A stretch of 64,000 nucleotides of DNA from Actinomycetota bacterium (lineage in GTDB: Bacteria; Actinomycetota; Thermoleophilia; Gaiellales; Gaiellaceae). Within the stretch, counting starts at the first letter, position 1. Every line of letters starts with the position of its first letter. The translations under genes were made by a program, and so were the position numbers. Positions 51,475 to 61,209 of this stretch are shown here, in pieces. Below the pieces are notes generated by a model, which saw only the letters and a program-made list of their open reading frames with translations, did not search any database and was not told the origin of the DNA. The DNA is taken from contig PMNA01000021.1 in the NCBI GenBank assembly GCA_003162055.1, positions 103,009 to 167,008 on the forward strand, in the 5' to 3' direction.

Positions 51475-53130
51475 TCAGACGACGCGCCCGTTCTCCAGTC
51501 GTAGCACCGCGTCGAAGCGGTCGAGCATCAGCTCGTCGTGCGTGATCACGAGCAGGCCGGCGTCGTCGGTGCCGGCGGCGAAGAGATCGTCGAGGATGGC
51601 CTCGGCGGTTGCGCGATCGAGCTGTGCGGTCGGCTCGTCCAGAATCAGAAAGCGGGCGCCGGAGAGGAAGGCTCGGGCCAGCGCGATCCGCCGCCGCTGG
51701 CCGCCCGAGACCTGATCGCCCGTCTCGCCCACGTAGGTGTCGAGCCCCTCCGGGAGGGACGAAACCCAGTCCCAGACGCCCGCGCGCCCGAGCGCGGCGG
51801 CGATCTCCTCGTCGCTCGAGCCGGGGCGGGCGAAACGGACGTTCTCGCGGATGGTCGTGGAGAAGAGGTGGGCGTCCTGGCCGGCGAGTGCGACCAGGCC
51901 GCGCACGTCGTCGGAGGCGTAGGCGCCCAGATCGTGCCCGTCGAGGGTGGCGCGGCCGCCGTCGAGCTCGAGGAAGCGAACGAGAACGCCGGCGATCGTC
52001 GTCTTGCCGGCGCCACTCTCGCCGACGAGTGCCACTCTCCGCCCCGGCCTCAGCTCGAACGACGCTCCATCGAGTACCCAGGGCAGATCCGGCGTATAGC
52101 GCAGGCGCGCATCCTCGAGCCGGAGCACGCCGGTCGCGGGAATCGGCAGCGGGTTTTCAGGCTCGCTCACGGGCGCGGCGCGGTCGGTCAGCTCGAACAG
52201 GCGCTCGGCGGCGCTCGCCACCGCGCCGGATTGCTGAGCGGCGAGCGGAAGCGGGCGCACCGCTTCGAAGGACGAGAGCGCAAGCAGGGCGAGCATCCCC
52301 AACCAGACGCCGCCGAGCCTTCCTCCCACGACCGCGGAGGTCGCTACCGCGAGCACGGCGACCAGCGTCAGGCCCGAGCCGAAAAACACCAACGCCTCGC
52401 CCAGTGCGGCGATTCGCCCGTGCCGGCGATCGAGCCGCCCCAGATCGCGGTCGATTCCGTCGATCGCGTCCAGCTCCCAGTCGACGCGGCTGAAGGCGAC
52501 CAGCTCCGGCCCGGTCGCGAGCGCCTCGACGACTCGGCTGGTCAGCTCGGCGCGAAGGCGCGCCTCGTGCCGGGCGCTCGCTCTCGTCGCCCGCCTGGTG
52601 ATCGCTGCGGCGAAAAGCGCTGTGACGGCGAGCCCCGCGCCCAGCACTGCTGCGGCGACGGGCAGCACGATCGCAGCCGCCAAGACGGCTCCCACGCAGG
52701 CCACGAGCGCCACCAGCGGCGGTGCCAGCGCGCGCAGGAAGAGGAACTGCATCGTCTCGACATCGCCCACGAAGCGGCCGAGCAGGTCGCCCATTCGCGC
52801 GCTGCCGAGCCCGCCCGGAACCAGCGGCTCCAGGCGCTCGAAGAACGAGACGCGCAGGCGACCGAGGAAGCGAAAGGCCGCGTCGTGCGAGACGAGACGC
52901 TCGAGGTAGCGCAGCGCCGCTCGCGAGACGCCGAACAGCTGCACCAGCCCGATCGCAACCCCGAGCGAGAGGATGGGCGGCTGTAGCGCTGACTTCGAGA
53001 TCAAGTAGCCGGCGGTCGCCATCAGGCCGACTCCGGCCGCGATCGAGCCGGCGCCGAGCAGGATCGAGAGTGCCAGGCGGCGGCGCAGCGGGCGAGCCTC
53101 GGCGAGCATGCGACGAAGCGCGGGGCTCAT
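51475..53130 (-). CDS. cydC: thiol reductant ABC exporter subunit CydC
   Basis: MSPALRRMLAEARPLRRRLALSILLGAGSIAAGVGLMATAGYLISKSALQPPIL; GESGAGKTTIAGVLVRFL; VSGGQRRRIALARAF. Confidence 0.92.
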   Translation of the reverse strand: MSPALRRMLAEARPLRRRLALSILLGAGSIAAGVGLMATAGYLISKSALQPPILSLGVAIGLVQLFGVSRAALRYLERLVSHDAAFRFLGRLRVSFFERLEPLVPGGLGSARMGDLLGRFVGDVETMQFLFLRALAPPLVALVACVGAVLAAAIVLPVAAAVLGAGLAVTALFAAAITRRATRASARHEARLRAELTSRVVEALATGPELVAFSRVDWELDAIDGIDRDLGRLDRRHGRIAALGEALVFFGSGLTLVAVLAVATSAVVGGRLGGVWLGMLALLALSSFEAVRPLPLAAQQSGAVASAAERLFELTDRAAPVSEPENPLPIPATGVLRLEDARLRYTPDLPWVLDGASFELRPGRRVALVGESGAGKTTIAGVLVRFLELDGGRATLDGHDLGAYASDDVRGLVALAGQDAHLFSTTIRENVRFARPGSSDEEIAAALGRAGVWDWVSSLPEGLDTYVGETGDQVSGGQRRRIALARAFLSGARFLILDEPTAQLDRATAEAILDDLFAAGTDDAGLLVITHDELMLDRFDAVLRLENGRVV

Positions 53131-54782
53131 CGCGCAACCTCCTTTAGCCGGATCGTGCGCTCGGCCAGGGGCAGCAGCGAGGTATCGTGGCTGGCGATCA
53201 CGACGGTCTGCTTCTGCTCCAGCCGCCCCAGCGCCAACCGGATCTGCGCCGCGCCAGCGGCGTCGAGATGGGCGGTAGGCTCGTCGAGCAACAGCAACGA
53301 TGAGCGGCGAACGAGAGCGCGGGCCAGCGCGATCCGCCGCCGCTCGCCGCTGGAGAGCTGCCGCCCGCCTTCTCCCACTCTCGTATCGAGCCGAGCGGGC
53401 AAGCCGGCGACGAGCGCCCTGCAGTCCGCCGCCTCGAGCGCCGCCCAGAGCTCTTCCTCGCTCGCGTCGGGCGCGGCGAATCTGAGCACCTCGGCTACTG
53501 TCGCGGCAGGCAGCCGCGGATCTTGCGGCAGCCAGGCGATGCGGCGGCGCCACCCGTCGGGATCGAGCTCGCGCAGGTCAATGCCGCCGACCGTGATCCG
53601 GCCCCTCTGCGGATCGGAGAAGCGAAGCAAGAGCGAAATCAGCGTCGTCTTTCCCACGCCGCTCCCTCCGGCGACGAGCAGCCGTTCGCCGGGTTGGATC
53701 GCGCAGTCGAAGCCGGAGAAAACCGGCCCGGCCCGGCCCGCGTAGGCGAAGTCGATCTCCTCCAGCCGGATCGCGGCCGTACTCGGGTCGGGCGCGGATT
53801 GTGGTCGAGGCGCCACAATCACCGCCGGCGCCAGGTCGATCAGCTCGAGAGCCCGGCGCGCGGCGGCCAGGCCGTCGGCCGAGGCATGAAACTGAGCCGC
53901 GACCGCCCGCAGCGGCAGGTACAGCTCCGGCGCGAGCACGAGCACCGCGAAGGAAGGCCCGAGCTCGACGCTTCCATTCACCAGCCGGATTCCGATCACG
54001 GCCGCGATCAGGGCGATCGACATCGTCGAGGCCAGCTCGAGCACCAGCGCCGAGAGGAAGGCGACCCGGAGAGTGCCCATCGTCTCTTCGCGGAACTGCT
54101 CGCTGGTGCGCTCGATCGTCTCCACCTGAGCTCGCCCGCGCCGGTAGGCACGCAGCGTCGCCAGCCCGCGCACCACGTCGAGGAAGTGGGCGCTCATCAG
54201 CGACAGCGCGCCCAGCCTGCGCTTCGTCCTCTCCTCCGCCGCCTTGCCGATCAGCACGGCGAAGAGCGGGATCAGCGGAAGCGTGATCGCCATGATCGCG
54301 GCCGAGACCGGATCGCGGAAGGCGACCCAGACGAGAATCGCCGGCGAAACGACTGCGGCCAGCACGAGCTGGGGCAGGAAGCGCGAGAAGTAGGGATCGA
54401 GCGCGCCGAGCCCGCTCGTTACCGTCGTCGCCACTTCGCCCGTGCGCAGGTCGCCGAGGCCGGCGGGCCGCGCCCGAAAGACCTGCTTGAGCGCGCGCCG
54501 GCGCAAGCGGCCGCGCACCCGCCGCGAGGTCGCCTGGCCGCTCGTCTCCAGTGCCCAGCCGAGCCCGGCTCGCAGCGCGGCGATCGCAACCAGCGCGGCG
54601 AGCAGGCGTGAGACGGAGGCCAGATCGGCGCCGCCCAGAAACACGCGTGCGACGATCCGCCCGATCAGCTCGGCCCAGACGATCACGAGCAGGGCGGAGA
54701 GCGCCGCGAGAGCAAAGGCGCCGTAAAGGAAGCGCCTGATCGCCGGCGCCTCGCGTAAAAGTCTCCGGTCGAGCGGGCCCAC
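53127..54782 (-). CDS. cydD: thiol reductant ABC exporter subunit CydD
   Basis: ABC exporter, GGSGVGKTTLISLLLRF, LSSGERRRIALARALVRRSSLLLLDEPTAHLD; lies between cydB and cydC. Confidence 0.92.
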   Translation of the reverse strand: MGPLDRRLLREAPAIRRFLYGAFALAALSALLVIVWAELIGRIVARVFLGGADLASVSRLLAALVAIAALRAGLGWALETSGQATSRRVRGRLRRRALKQVFRARPAGLGDLRTGEVATTVTSGLGALDPYFSRFLPQLVLAAVVSPAILVWVAFRDPVSAAIMAITLPLIPLFAVLIGKAAEERTKRRLGALSLMSAHFLDVVRGLATLRAYRRGRAQVETIERTSEQFREETMGTLRVAFLSALVLELASTMSIALIAAVIGIRLVNGSVELGPSFAVLVLAPELYLPLRAVAAQFHASADGLAAARRALELIDLAPAVIVAPRPQSAPDPSTAAIRLEEIDFAYAGRAGPVFSGFDCAIQPGERLLVAGGSGVGKTTLISLLLRFSDPQRGRITVGGIDLRELDPDGWRRRIAWLPQDPRLPAATVAEVLRFAAPDASEEELWAALEAADCRALVAGLPARLDTRVGEGGRQLSSGERRRIALARALVRRSSLLLLDEPTAHLDAAGAAQIRLALGRLEQKQTVVIASHDTSLLPLAERTIRLKEVAR

Positions 54783-55852
54783 TACGAAGGCGGCCGGCCG
54801 GCCGCCTTGCCCGGCAGACCTCCGCCCGGTAGGGAATCGCCGCGCAGCCGCGCCCGGAAGACCCAGTAGGTCCAGCCCTGATAGACGAGCACGATCGGGG
54901 TGAAGACGAGCGCCACGATCGCCATCAGCGCCAGCGTGTGATGCGAAGAGCTGCTCGAGAAGACGGTCAGGTTATAGGCAGGCTTGCTGCTCGAGACGAG
55001 CACTCTCGGATAGAGGGCGACGAAGAAGAAGGCCACGCTCGAGCAGATGGCGAGCGCGGTCGCGGCAAACGCGGCGCCGTCGCGGTTGCGAACGAGCAGC
55101 CAGAGCGAGAGCGTCAGGAGTACCGCTGCGATCGAGGCCAGAGCCGCCGCCGCGAGCCACTTTCCGTCGATCTCGCCAGAGTCGGCCGCGCTCCAGACGA
55201 AAATCGCCAGCACGAGCGCGGCGGCCGGTACCACCAGGCGTATCGCGAGCGCCTTCGCCCGCCGGCGCAACTCGCCCTCCGTGCGCAGGGTGAGGAAGAC
55301 GGCGCCGTGGAAGGCGAACAGGGTAAGCGAGGCCAGGCCGCCCAGGATCGCGTAGCCGCCGAAGAGGTCTGTCAGCCCGCCCGCGAACTCGCCGTGCGCG
55401 TCGATCGGGACGCCGTGGATGATGTTGGCGAAGGTCAGCCCCCAAAGGAAAGCCGGCACCACGCCTCCCAGCACGATCGCCGCCTCCCAGGCCGATCTCC
55501 AGCGCTGTTCGGGGCGCTTGGCCCGGTACTCGATCGCGACGCCGCGGAAGATCAGCGCGATCAGGATCAGGAAGAAGACGATGTAGTAGCCGGAGAACAG
55601 GGTCGCGTACCAGTTCGGGAAGGCGGCGAAGGTGGCGCCGCCGGCGACGATCAGCCAGACCTCGTTTCCATCCCAGACCGGCTCGATCGTCCCGATCACG
55701 GCCTTGCGCTCGGCGTCGCTGTGTCCGACCAGGCGCATCAGCATGCCTACGCCGAAGTCGAAGCCCTCGAGCACCAGATAGCCGGCCCAGAGCACGCCGA
55801 TCACGACGAACCAGAAGCCCCGCAGACTGACGAAGGTGTCGGCGATGACCAT
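54782..55852 (-). CDS. cydB: cytochrome bd ubiquinol oxidase subunit II
   Basis: LRGFWFVVIGVLWAGYLVLEGFDFGVGMLMRLVG...EPVWDGNEVWLIVAGGATFAAFPNWYATLFSGYYI. Confidence 0.96.
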   Translation of the reverse strand: MVIADTFVSLRGFWFVVIGVLWAGYLVLEGFDFGVGMLMRLVGHSDAERKAVIGTIEPVWDGNEVWLIVAGGATFAAFPNWYATLFSGYYIVFFLILIALIFRGVAIEYRAKRPEQRWRSAWEAAIVLGGVVPAFLWGLTFANIIHGVPIDAHGEFAGGLTDLFGGYAILGGLASLTLFAFHGAVFLTLRTEGELRRRAKALAIRLVVPAAALVLAIFVWSAADSGEIDGKWLAAAALASIAAVLLTLSLWLLVRNRDGAAFAATALAICSSVAFFFVALYPRVLVSSSKPAYNLTVFSSSSSHHTLALMAIVALVFTPIVLVYQGWTYWVFRARLRGDSLPGGGLPGKAAGRPPS

Positions 55853-57244
55853 CTAGTACCCCAGCTCGATCTGTTTCGGCTGCTCGCCCTCGCCGGCCGG
55901 CGGCGTCGGCCCGCGCTTGACCACGTAGACGACGAGCCAGGCCTCGATCGCGGCGAGCAGCGTGTAGACGAGGATGAAGCCCACCAGCGTGAAAGCGACC
56001 GCCTGAACGCTGACGGAGTGCGAGAAGGCATCCGACGTTTTGAGTAAGCCCTCGACGACCCAGGGCTGGCGCCCCATCTCGCGCAGCAGCCAGCCGAACG
56101 TATTGGCGAGGAAGGGAAGCGCCAGAAGCGGAATCGACCAGCGCAGGAAGCGGCGCGAGCGCTCGAGCTTGCGCCTGCGCGCGAGCCAGAGCCCGAGCAG
56201 CGACCAGCCCGCGAGGAGAAAGCCGATTCCGGTCATCAGGCGGAACGACCAGTAGTTGACGGCCACGATCGGCTCGTAGTTACCGGGGCCGTAGTCCTTG
56301 GCGTACTCGCGCTGCCAGTAGTTGACGCCGTAGATCTTGCTGTACCAGTGCCAGTCGGTGAGGAAGGAGAGCAGGTGCGGGACGGTGACGACGTTCCCGC
56401 TCGCGTTTTGGGACGGTCCGAGCGCGAACAGCGATAGGCTCGCGGGCTTCTCGGTCGTGAAGAGAGCCTCCGCGGCGGCCATCTTCATCGGCTGCTCGCG
56501 CGACACCAGCTGACCCTGGAAATGGCCCCAGGTGACGACCGAGAGCCCGCCGACGAGGAGCACGACGAGAGAGATGCGCGCCGCGTGGCCGAACAGCTCG
56601 ACCTCGTTCTTCTTCAGCAGGTGATAGGCGGAAACGGCCAGCGCGAGCGCCCCGGCCGTGACGATCGCCGCCGAGATGACGTGCGCGAAGGCCTCGAGCA
56701 GGTTCCCCTGCGTCAGGATCGCGCGTAGTGAGGTCATCTCCGCCCGCCCGTTGACTATGCGGTAGCCGACCGGGTGCTGCATCCAGGAGTTGGCGGCCAG
56801 GATGAAATAGGCCGAAAGGATGGAGCCGAGCGCCACGGCCCAGATCGTCGCCAGATGCAGGCGCGGGCTCAGCCGTCCGGCGCCGAAGACCCAGAGCCCG
56901 ATGAAGACCGACTCCAGGAAGAAGGCGACGAGCCCTTCGATCGCCAGCGGTGCGCCGAAGACGTCGCCCACGTAGCGCGAATAGGTGGCCCAGTTCATGC
57001 CGAACTGGAACTCCTGCACGATTCCTGTGACGACGCCGAGGGCGACGTTGATCAGGAGGATCCTGCCGAAGAAGGCCGTCAAGCGCTGGTAGCGCTCCTG
57101 CCCCGTGAGCTGCCAGGCGGTCTGCAGCCCGGCCACGAACAGCCCCATCCCGATCGTGATCGGGACGAAGAGGAAGTGGTAGATGATCGTGATCGCGAAC
57201 TGCCAGCGCGACAGGTCGGCGGTGGTAGCAGCGAGCGCGCTCAA
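55853..57244 (-). CDS. cydA: cytochrome bd ubiquinol oxidase subunit I
   Basis: LSRWQFAITIIYHFLFVPITIGMGLFVAGLQTAW...EFQFGMNWATYSRYVGDVFGAPLAIEGLVAFFLES...EMGRQPWVVEGLLKT. Confidence 0.97.
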   Translation of the reverse strand: MSALAATTADLSRWQFAITIIYHFLFVPITIGMGLFVAGLQTAWQLTGQERYQRLTAFFGRILLINVALGVVTGIVQEFQFGMNWATYSRYVGDVFGAPLAIEGLVAFFLESVFIGLWVFGAGRLSPRLHLATIWAVALGSILSAYFILAANSWMQHPVGYRIVNGRAEMTSLRAILTQGNLLEAFAHVISAAIVTAGALALAVSAYHLLKKNEVELFGHAARISLVVLLVGGLSVVTWGHFQGQLVSREQPMKMAAAEALFTTEKPASLSLFALGPSQNASGNVVTVPHLLSFLTDWHWYSKIYGVNYWQREYAKDYGPGNYEPIVAVNYWSFRLMTGIGFLLAGWSLLGLWLARRRKLERSRRFLRWSIPLLALPFLANTFGWLLREMGRQPWVVEGLLKTSDAFSHSVSVQAVAFTLVGFILVYTLLAAIEAWLVVYVVKRGPTPPAGEGEQPKQIELGY

Positions 57245-57331
57245 GCGGGGGCATCCTCTCCGTCGCGGCGCATGCCCAGTTCATACCCGCTCGGGAGCGG
57301 GAATTCAAATCGAAGGCGGCGAAGTTGCTAG

Positions 57332-57616
57332 CGCCGGCACAGCGAGCGCCTGTTCGGCTTCGACTACTGCTTCGAGATCTTCACTCCGCGCGAGAAGAGG
57401 CGCCGGGGTTGCTACGTGCTTCCCTTCCTGCTCGGCGATCGCCTCGTTGCCCGCGTCGACCTCAAGGCCGAGCGCTCGAGCGGGCGCCTGCTCCTACTGG
57501 CCACTCAGTTCGAAGACGGTGTCGATCTCGCCGAGGTCGAGCCGGCGCTGGCCGCGGAGCTCGAGACGATAGCCGGTTGGCTCGGGTTGGAGCCGGATAC
57601 GCCGCTAGACGCGTAA
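57332..57616 (+). pseudogene. C-terminal remnant of a YcaQ-family winged-helix DNA glycosylase
   Basis: RRHSERLFGFDYCFEIFTPREKRRRGCYVLPFLLGDRLVARVDLKAERSSGRLLLLATQFEDG...PLDA*; in-frame TAG at 57329-57331 and no N-terminal part upstream. Confidence 0.72.
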
Positions 57617-59785
57617 GAGGCGTAGCACGCCGAGCATCCCACCGAGCCCTAGCGCCGCCCCCGTGGCCCAGGCGACGACGGCCTCGCCCGAGGGCGTGGT
57701 CAGCTCGAAGAAATGGCGCAGGAACGGAACAAACAGCGCGAGGATGAAGAACGCTGCCATCAGCGCGCAGAGAGTGCCCACCGCCAATCGCCGCCTCCCG
57801 CGCTCGTCCTCGAGTCGCATCACGACCGTGAGCCCGCAGGCGACGACAATTCCCGTGGCGACCGTGCGCGAGTCGCGCAGGCTCAGGTCGAAGCCGTAGC
57901 GCGCGAGGTAGTAGCCGACGACGATGCCGGTCCCGGTCGTCAGCCCGGCCGGGAGCGCGAAGCGGACGACCGAGCGCAGGAATCCCTCCGGGCGCCAGGG
58001 CCCAGAGCTAGGCGCCAGCGCGAGCACGAAGGCGGGGATGCCGATCGTGACCGAGGAAGCGATCGTGAACTGACGCGGCAGCAGCGGATAGGTGGCCGTC
58101 GGGATCGCAACCGCCAGCGACGCTACCGCGGCGAAGACCGACTTGGTCACGAACAGCCGCGCCACCCGCTGGATGTTGCGCAAGATCTGGCGCCCTTCGC
58201 CGACCATGCGCGGCACGGCCGCGAAGTCGTCGTGCACGAGCACGAGATCGGCGACCGAGCGCGCCATCTGCGCTCCCGACCCCTGGGCGATGGCCAGGCG
58301 CGCTTCCTTGAGCGCGGGCACGTCGTTGACCCCGTCGCCGACCATCGCCACGTAGCGCCCGGCAGCGGCGAAGGCGCCGATCACCGCCCGCTTTCCTTCC
58401 GGCGAGATTCGACCGACAGCGGGCGCCGACAGCACGGCCTCACGCAGCGCCGCCGGGTCGGACGGCAGTGCCTCGCCGTCGAGCGCCGGCGCCGAGCCCG
58501 GAATGCCGGCGTCCTTGGCGATCGCGCCCACCGTCGCCGGCGCGTCGCCCGACAAAACCCGTAGGTCGACGTTCTCGGCAGCGAAGAAGGCGACCGTCTC
58601 GATTGCGTTCGAGCGCAACTGCTCGGAGAGCACGACCAGACCGAGCGCCTGCACATCTTCGGGGAAGGCCGGCTCCGGGCCTCTTTCGGGTAACGGCGAC
58701 TCCGTGCGCCCGAGCGTCAGGACCCGGCGTCCCTCGCTCGCCTCCTCGCGGGCCCGCGCCTCGAGCGCCGGGTCGACGGCGGCGAATCGCTCCGGCGCCC
58801 CCAGCACCAGCCGCTCGTCGCCCAGATCGAGCGCGCTCCAGCGTCGCCTCGAGGAGAACGGCACCTGATCGACGACGGTTCGGCGCTCGACCTGCGCCAG
58901 CTCGGCGGCGGCGATCGCCTTCAGGGTCAGGTTGCGCGAGGGCGCGCTGGCCGCGTAGCCCGCCAGCGCGCGCGCGAGTGACATCTCGTCGGTGCCCGCG
59001 GCGGGCACGAGCTCCACCACCCGCAGCGTCGGCTCGGTCAGCGTGCCGGTCTTGTCGGTGCAGAGGACGTCGACCGAGGCGAGCGACTCGACCGCGTTCA
59101 ACTGCTGGGCGAGCACGCCGCGCTGCGCCATCTTGAAGGCCGAGACCGCAGCAGTGAGGCTGATCAGAAGGATCAACCCCTCGGGAACCAGGTTCACGAT
59201 CCCCGCGGTAAGGGCTTGCACTCGCCCCTCGTTGGTATGGACGCGGAGCAGGACGGAGATCGTGAGCCCGATCGCCAGCGGAGCCGCGAGCGCGACGAGC
59301 CAGAGCAGAAGTCGGTCGTTGGCCCGCTCGAGCGGCGAGCGCGGATGGCGAAAGGCGCGCGCGGTGGCCGCCAACTTAGCCGCGCGGCTGTCCGGTCCGA
59401 CCGCCGTGGCCTCGAACAGCGCGGCGCCTTCGAGCGCGAAAGAGCCCGACCAAACCGGCTCGCCCGGACGCCGGACGGCGGGCTCCGACTCGCCGGTCAG
59501 GTTGGCCTCGTCCAGGGCCAGACCGTCAGCACCGACCAGCGTTCCGTCGGCGACGATCTGATCACCGGCCGCAACGCGCACCAGGTCACCCACCACCACC
59601 CGATCGACGGGGACGCTACGGTCGACGCCGTCTCGTACCACCACCGCCTCGGGCGCGACCAGCGCGGCAAGCCGGTCGAGTGCGCGCTTGGAGCGAATCT
59701 CCTGAAACGACCCGATCGCGATGTTCGCGACCAGGATTCCAATGAACAAAGCGTCCTTCCAGGATCCAAGCACGAGCGTCAGCAC
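57605..59785 (-). CDS. P-type cation-transporting ATPase (true N-terminus probably further upstream, to about 59930-59956)
   Basis: DVLCTDKTGTLTEPTLRVVEL, MVGDGVNDVPALKEARLAIA; in-frame upstream sequence TPLTGLTEAEAARRLKQRGELPRERSSRSYASIVRANTLNIPNAILFFF. Confidence 0.92.
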   Translation of the reverse strand: MLTLVLGSWKDALFIGILVANIAIGSFQEIRSKRALDRLAALVAPEAVVVRDGVDRSVPVDRVVVGDLVRVAAGDQIVADGTLVGADGLALDEANLTGESEPAVRRPGEPVWSGSFALEGAALFEATAVGPDSRAAKLAATARAFRHPRSPLERANDRLLLWLVALAAPLAIGLTISVLLRVHTNEGRVQALTAGIVNLVPEGLILLISLTAAVSAFKMAQRGVLAQQLNAVESLASVDVLCTDKTGTLTEPTLRVVELVPAAGTDEMSLARALAGYAASAPSRNLTLKAIAAAELAQVERRTVVDQVPFSSRRRWSALDLGDERLVLGAPERFAAVDPALEARAREEASEGRRVLTLGRTESPLPERGPEPAFPEDVQALGLVVLSEQLRSNAIETVAFFAAENVDLRVLSGDAPATVGAIAKDAGIPGSAPALDGEALPSDPAALREAVLSAPAVGRISPEGKRAVIGAFAAAGRYVAMVGDGVNDVPALKEARLAIAQGSGAQMARSVADLVLVHDDFAAVPRMVGEGRQILRNIQRVARLFVTKSVFAAVASLAVAIPTATYPLLPRQFTIASSVTIGIPAFVLALAPSSGPWRPEGFLRSVVRFALPAGLTTGTGIVVGYYLARYGFDLSLRDSRTVATGIVVACGLTVVMRLEDERGRRRLAVGTLCALMAAFFILALFVPFLRHFFELTTPSGEAVVAWATGAALGLGGMLGVLRLLRV

Positions 59786-60115
59786 GCCGAAGAAAAACAG
59801 GATCGCGTTCGGGATATTGAGGGTGTTGGCCCGGACGATGCTGGCGTACGAGCGGCTCGAGCGTTCGCGCGGGAGCTCGCCGCGCTGCTTGAGTCGGCGC
59901 GCGGCCTCGGCCTCGGTCAGACCGGTGAGTGGGGTTTTGGCGGAGCTGGCGATTCCTTAACGCTAACGGGCCGGAAGGCAGCGTGGGGGAAACCCGGTTT
60001 CCCCCGTGAACCCCCTCGTCACTAATGGAGTGCGTCAGTGAGCTGCGCCCGCGCAGGTCGGTCGCGGCGGCCGAAAGGCACTACTAGATGCGAGCGGCTA
60101 TCTTGACCGTGCCGA

Positions 60116-60187
60116 GCCCCCGTAGCTCAGTGGATAGAGCAGTGGTTTCCTAAACCACGTGCGCAGGTCCGATTCCTGCCGGGGGCA
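60116..60187 (+). tRNA. tRNA-Arg (anticodon CCT)
   Basis: GCCCCCG acceptor/CGGGGGC-A; D arm GCTC/GAGC; anticodon arm GTGGT-TTCCTAA-ACCAC; T arm GCAGG-TCCGATT-CCTGC. Confidence 0.95.
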
Positions 60188-60342
60188 TTACTTGTGAGAC
60201 CGCCCGGGAAGCGGGTTTGCGGAGATTCGGAGCTTCTTCGCAAAGGCTGTCGTAGGCGATCCGTCTACCAACCGTCTACCACGAACGCGGTGAGGCTCGT
60301 CCACTCCTTCCTGAGCGTGCCACTTGTGACCCACGTCCATAG

Positions 60343-60483
60343 CGGGGAAGGGCTGACTTCGATGCTTGTTACTCGCAGCTCGAATTCCACATAGAGAAGC
60401 GTTGTAAGAAATGCGGCGGCAGGATCCCGCACCGAAAGAGGGTGCTATGCGATGCGTGTTTCCTTGATTACCAGCGTGAATAG
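60343..60483 (+). pseudogene. zinc-ribbon-like C-terminal coding remnant
   Basis: RGRADFDACYSQLEFHIEKRCKKCGGRIPHRKRVLCDACFLDYQRE*; CxxC-x11-CxxC, preceded by an in-frame stop and lacking a start codon. Confidence 0.4.
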
Positions 60484-61209
60484 GACGTCACCGATTCGAA
60501 TCCGCCTAGTTCCAAACCACTGCTTTATGGGGAAACGCGGACAATCAAAGTTACAGTTACGAACCCGAACATTCCTTCTCGGTACGCCGGGGCGGCGTTG
60601 GCAAAGGAGGAGAAGGTCGCGAAGCGTGAGACCGAGATTCCTTTGCTCGCGCAGGACAGCAAGTATCCGTCCAGGCAAGCTTCGGCCGAAGCATCCTGCA
60701 GTTCGGCGCCGTTCCAGTGCACCGAGAGTGTACCTCGTGAGACAGCTTTCCAACCCTGGGCTAGAGGTGCGAAACCTTGATCAGTACAGGTCTGACGTTG
60801 GATCCATGAAGTGCTGACCTAGTCTCAATAATACCACAACTGCTATGGGCGCGCCTCACTCTTCGGGGATTCTCGAAACGCGGGAAACCTGCTCCCTGGC
60901 GCTAGCACCCGGTGCCTCCCGAGTACCGCGGATGCTCCGTCGGAGACAGCACGTAGGCAGCCGTTCCTTTCGGCAGCTCGCCGACGCCGTTTTGCGCGAC
61001 GCACTCGAGGTTGTTGCCGCCGATGATCGAGCATGCGTAGCCCAGCTTCGCTCCTGTCCGTGGATTGAGCTCCTTGCTGTTTTCCCCGAGCACCCCCTAG
61101 ACTACGAGCATCTCGGCGAGGTTCCCGTCGGTCGGGAGACCATAGCCGGCGCTGAGTTGGCCCTCGGGATGCAGCGTTTTCGGGTCTGAGATGACTCTTA
61201 GTAAGTAGA

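Noticed and set aside
60902-61093. 63-aa minus-strand ORF (MLGENSKELNPRTGAKLGYACSIIGGNN...) and nearby small ORFs at 60445-60780
   Set aside because: Protein-like fragments, but in-frame stops just upstream and no RBS; may be remnants in the accessory region, too weak to call.
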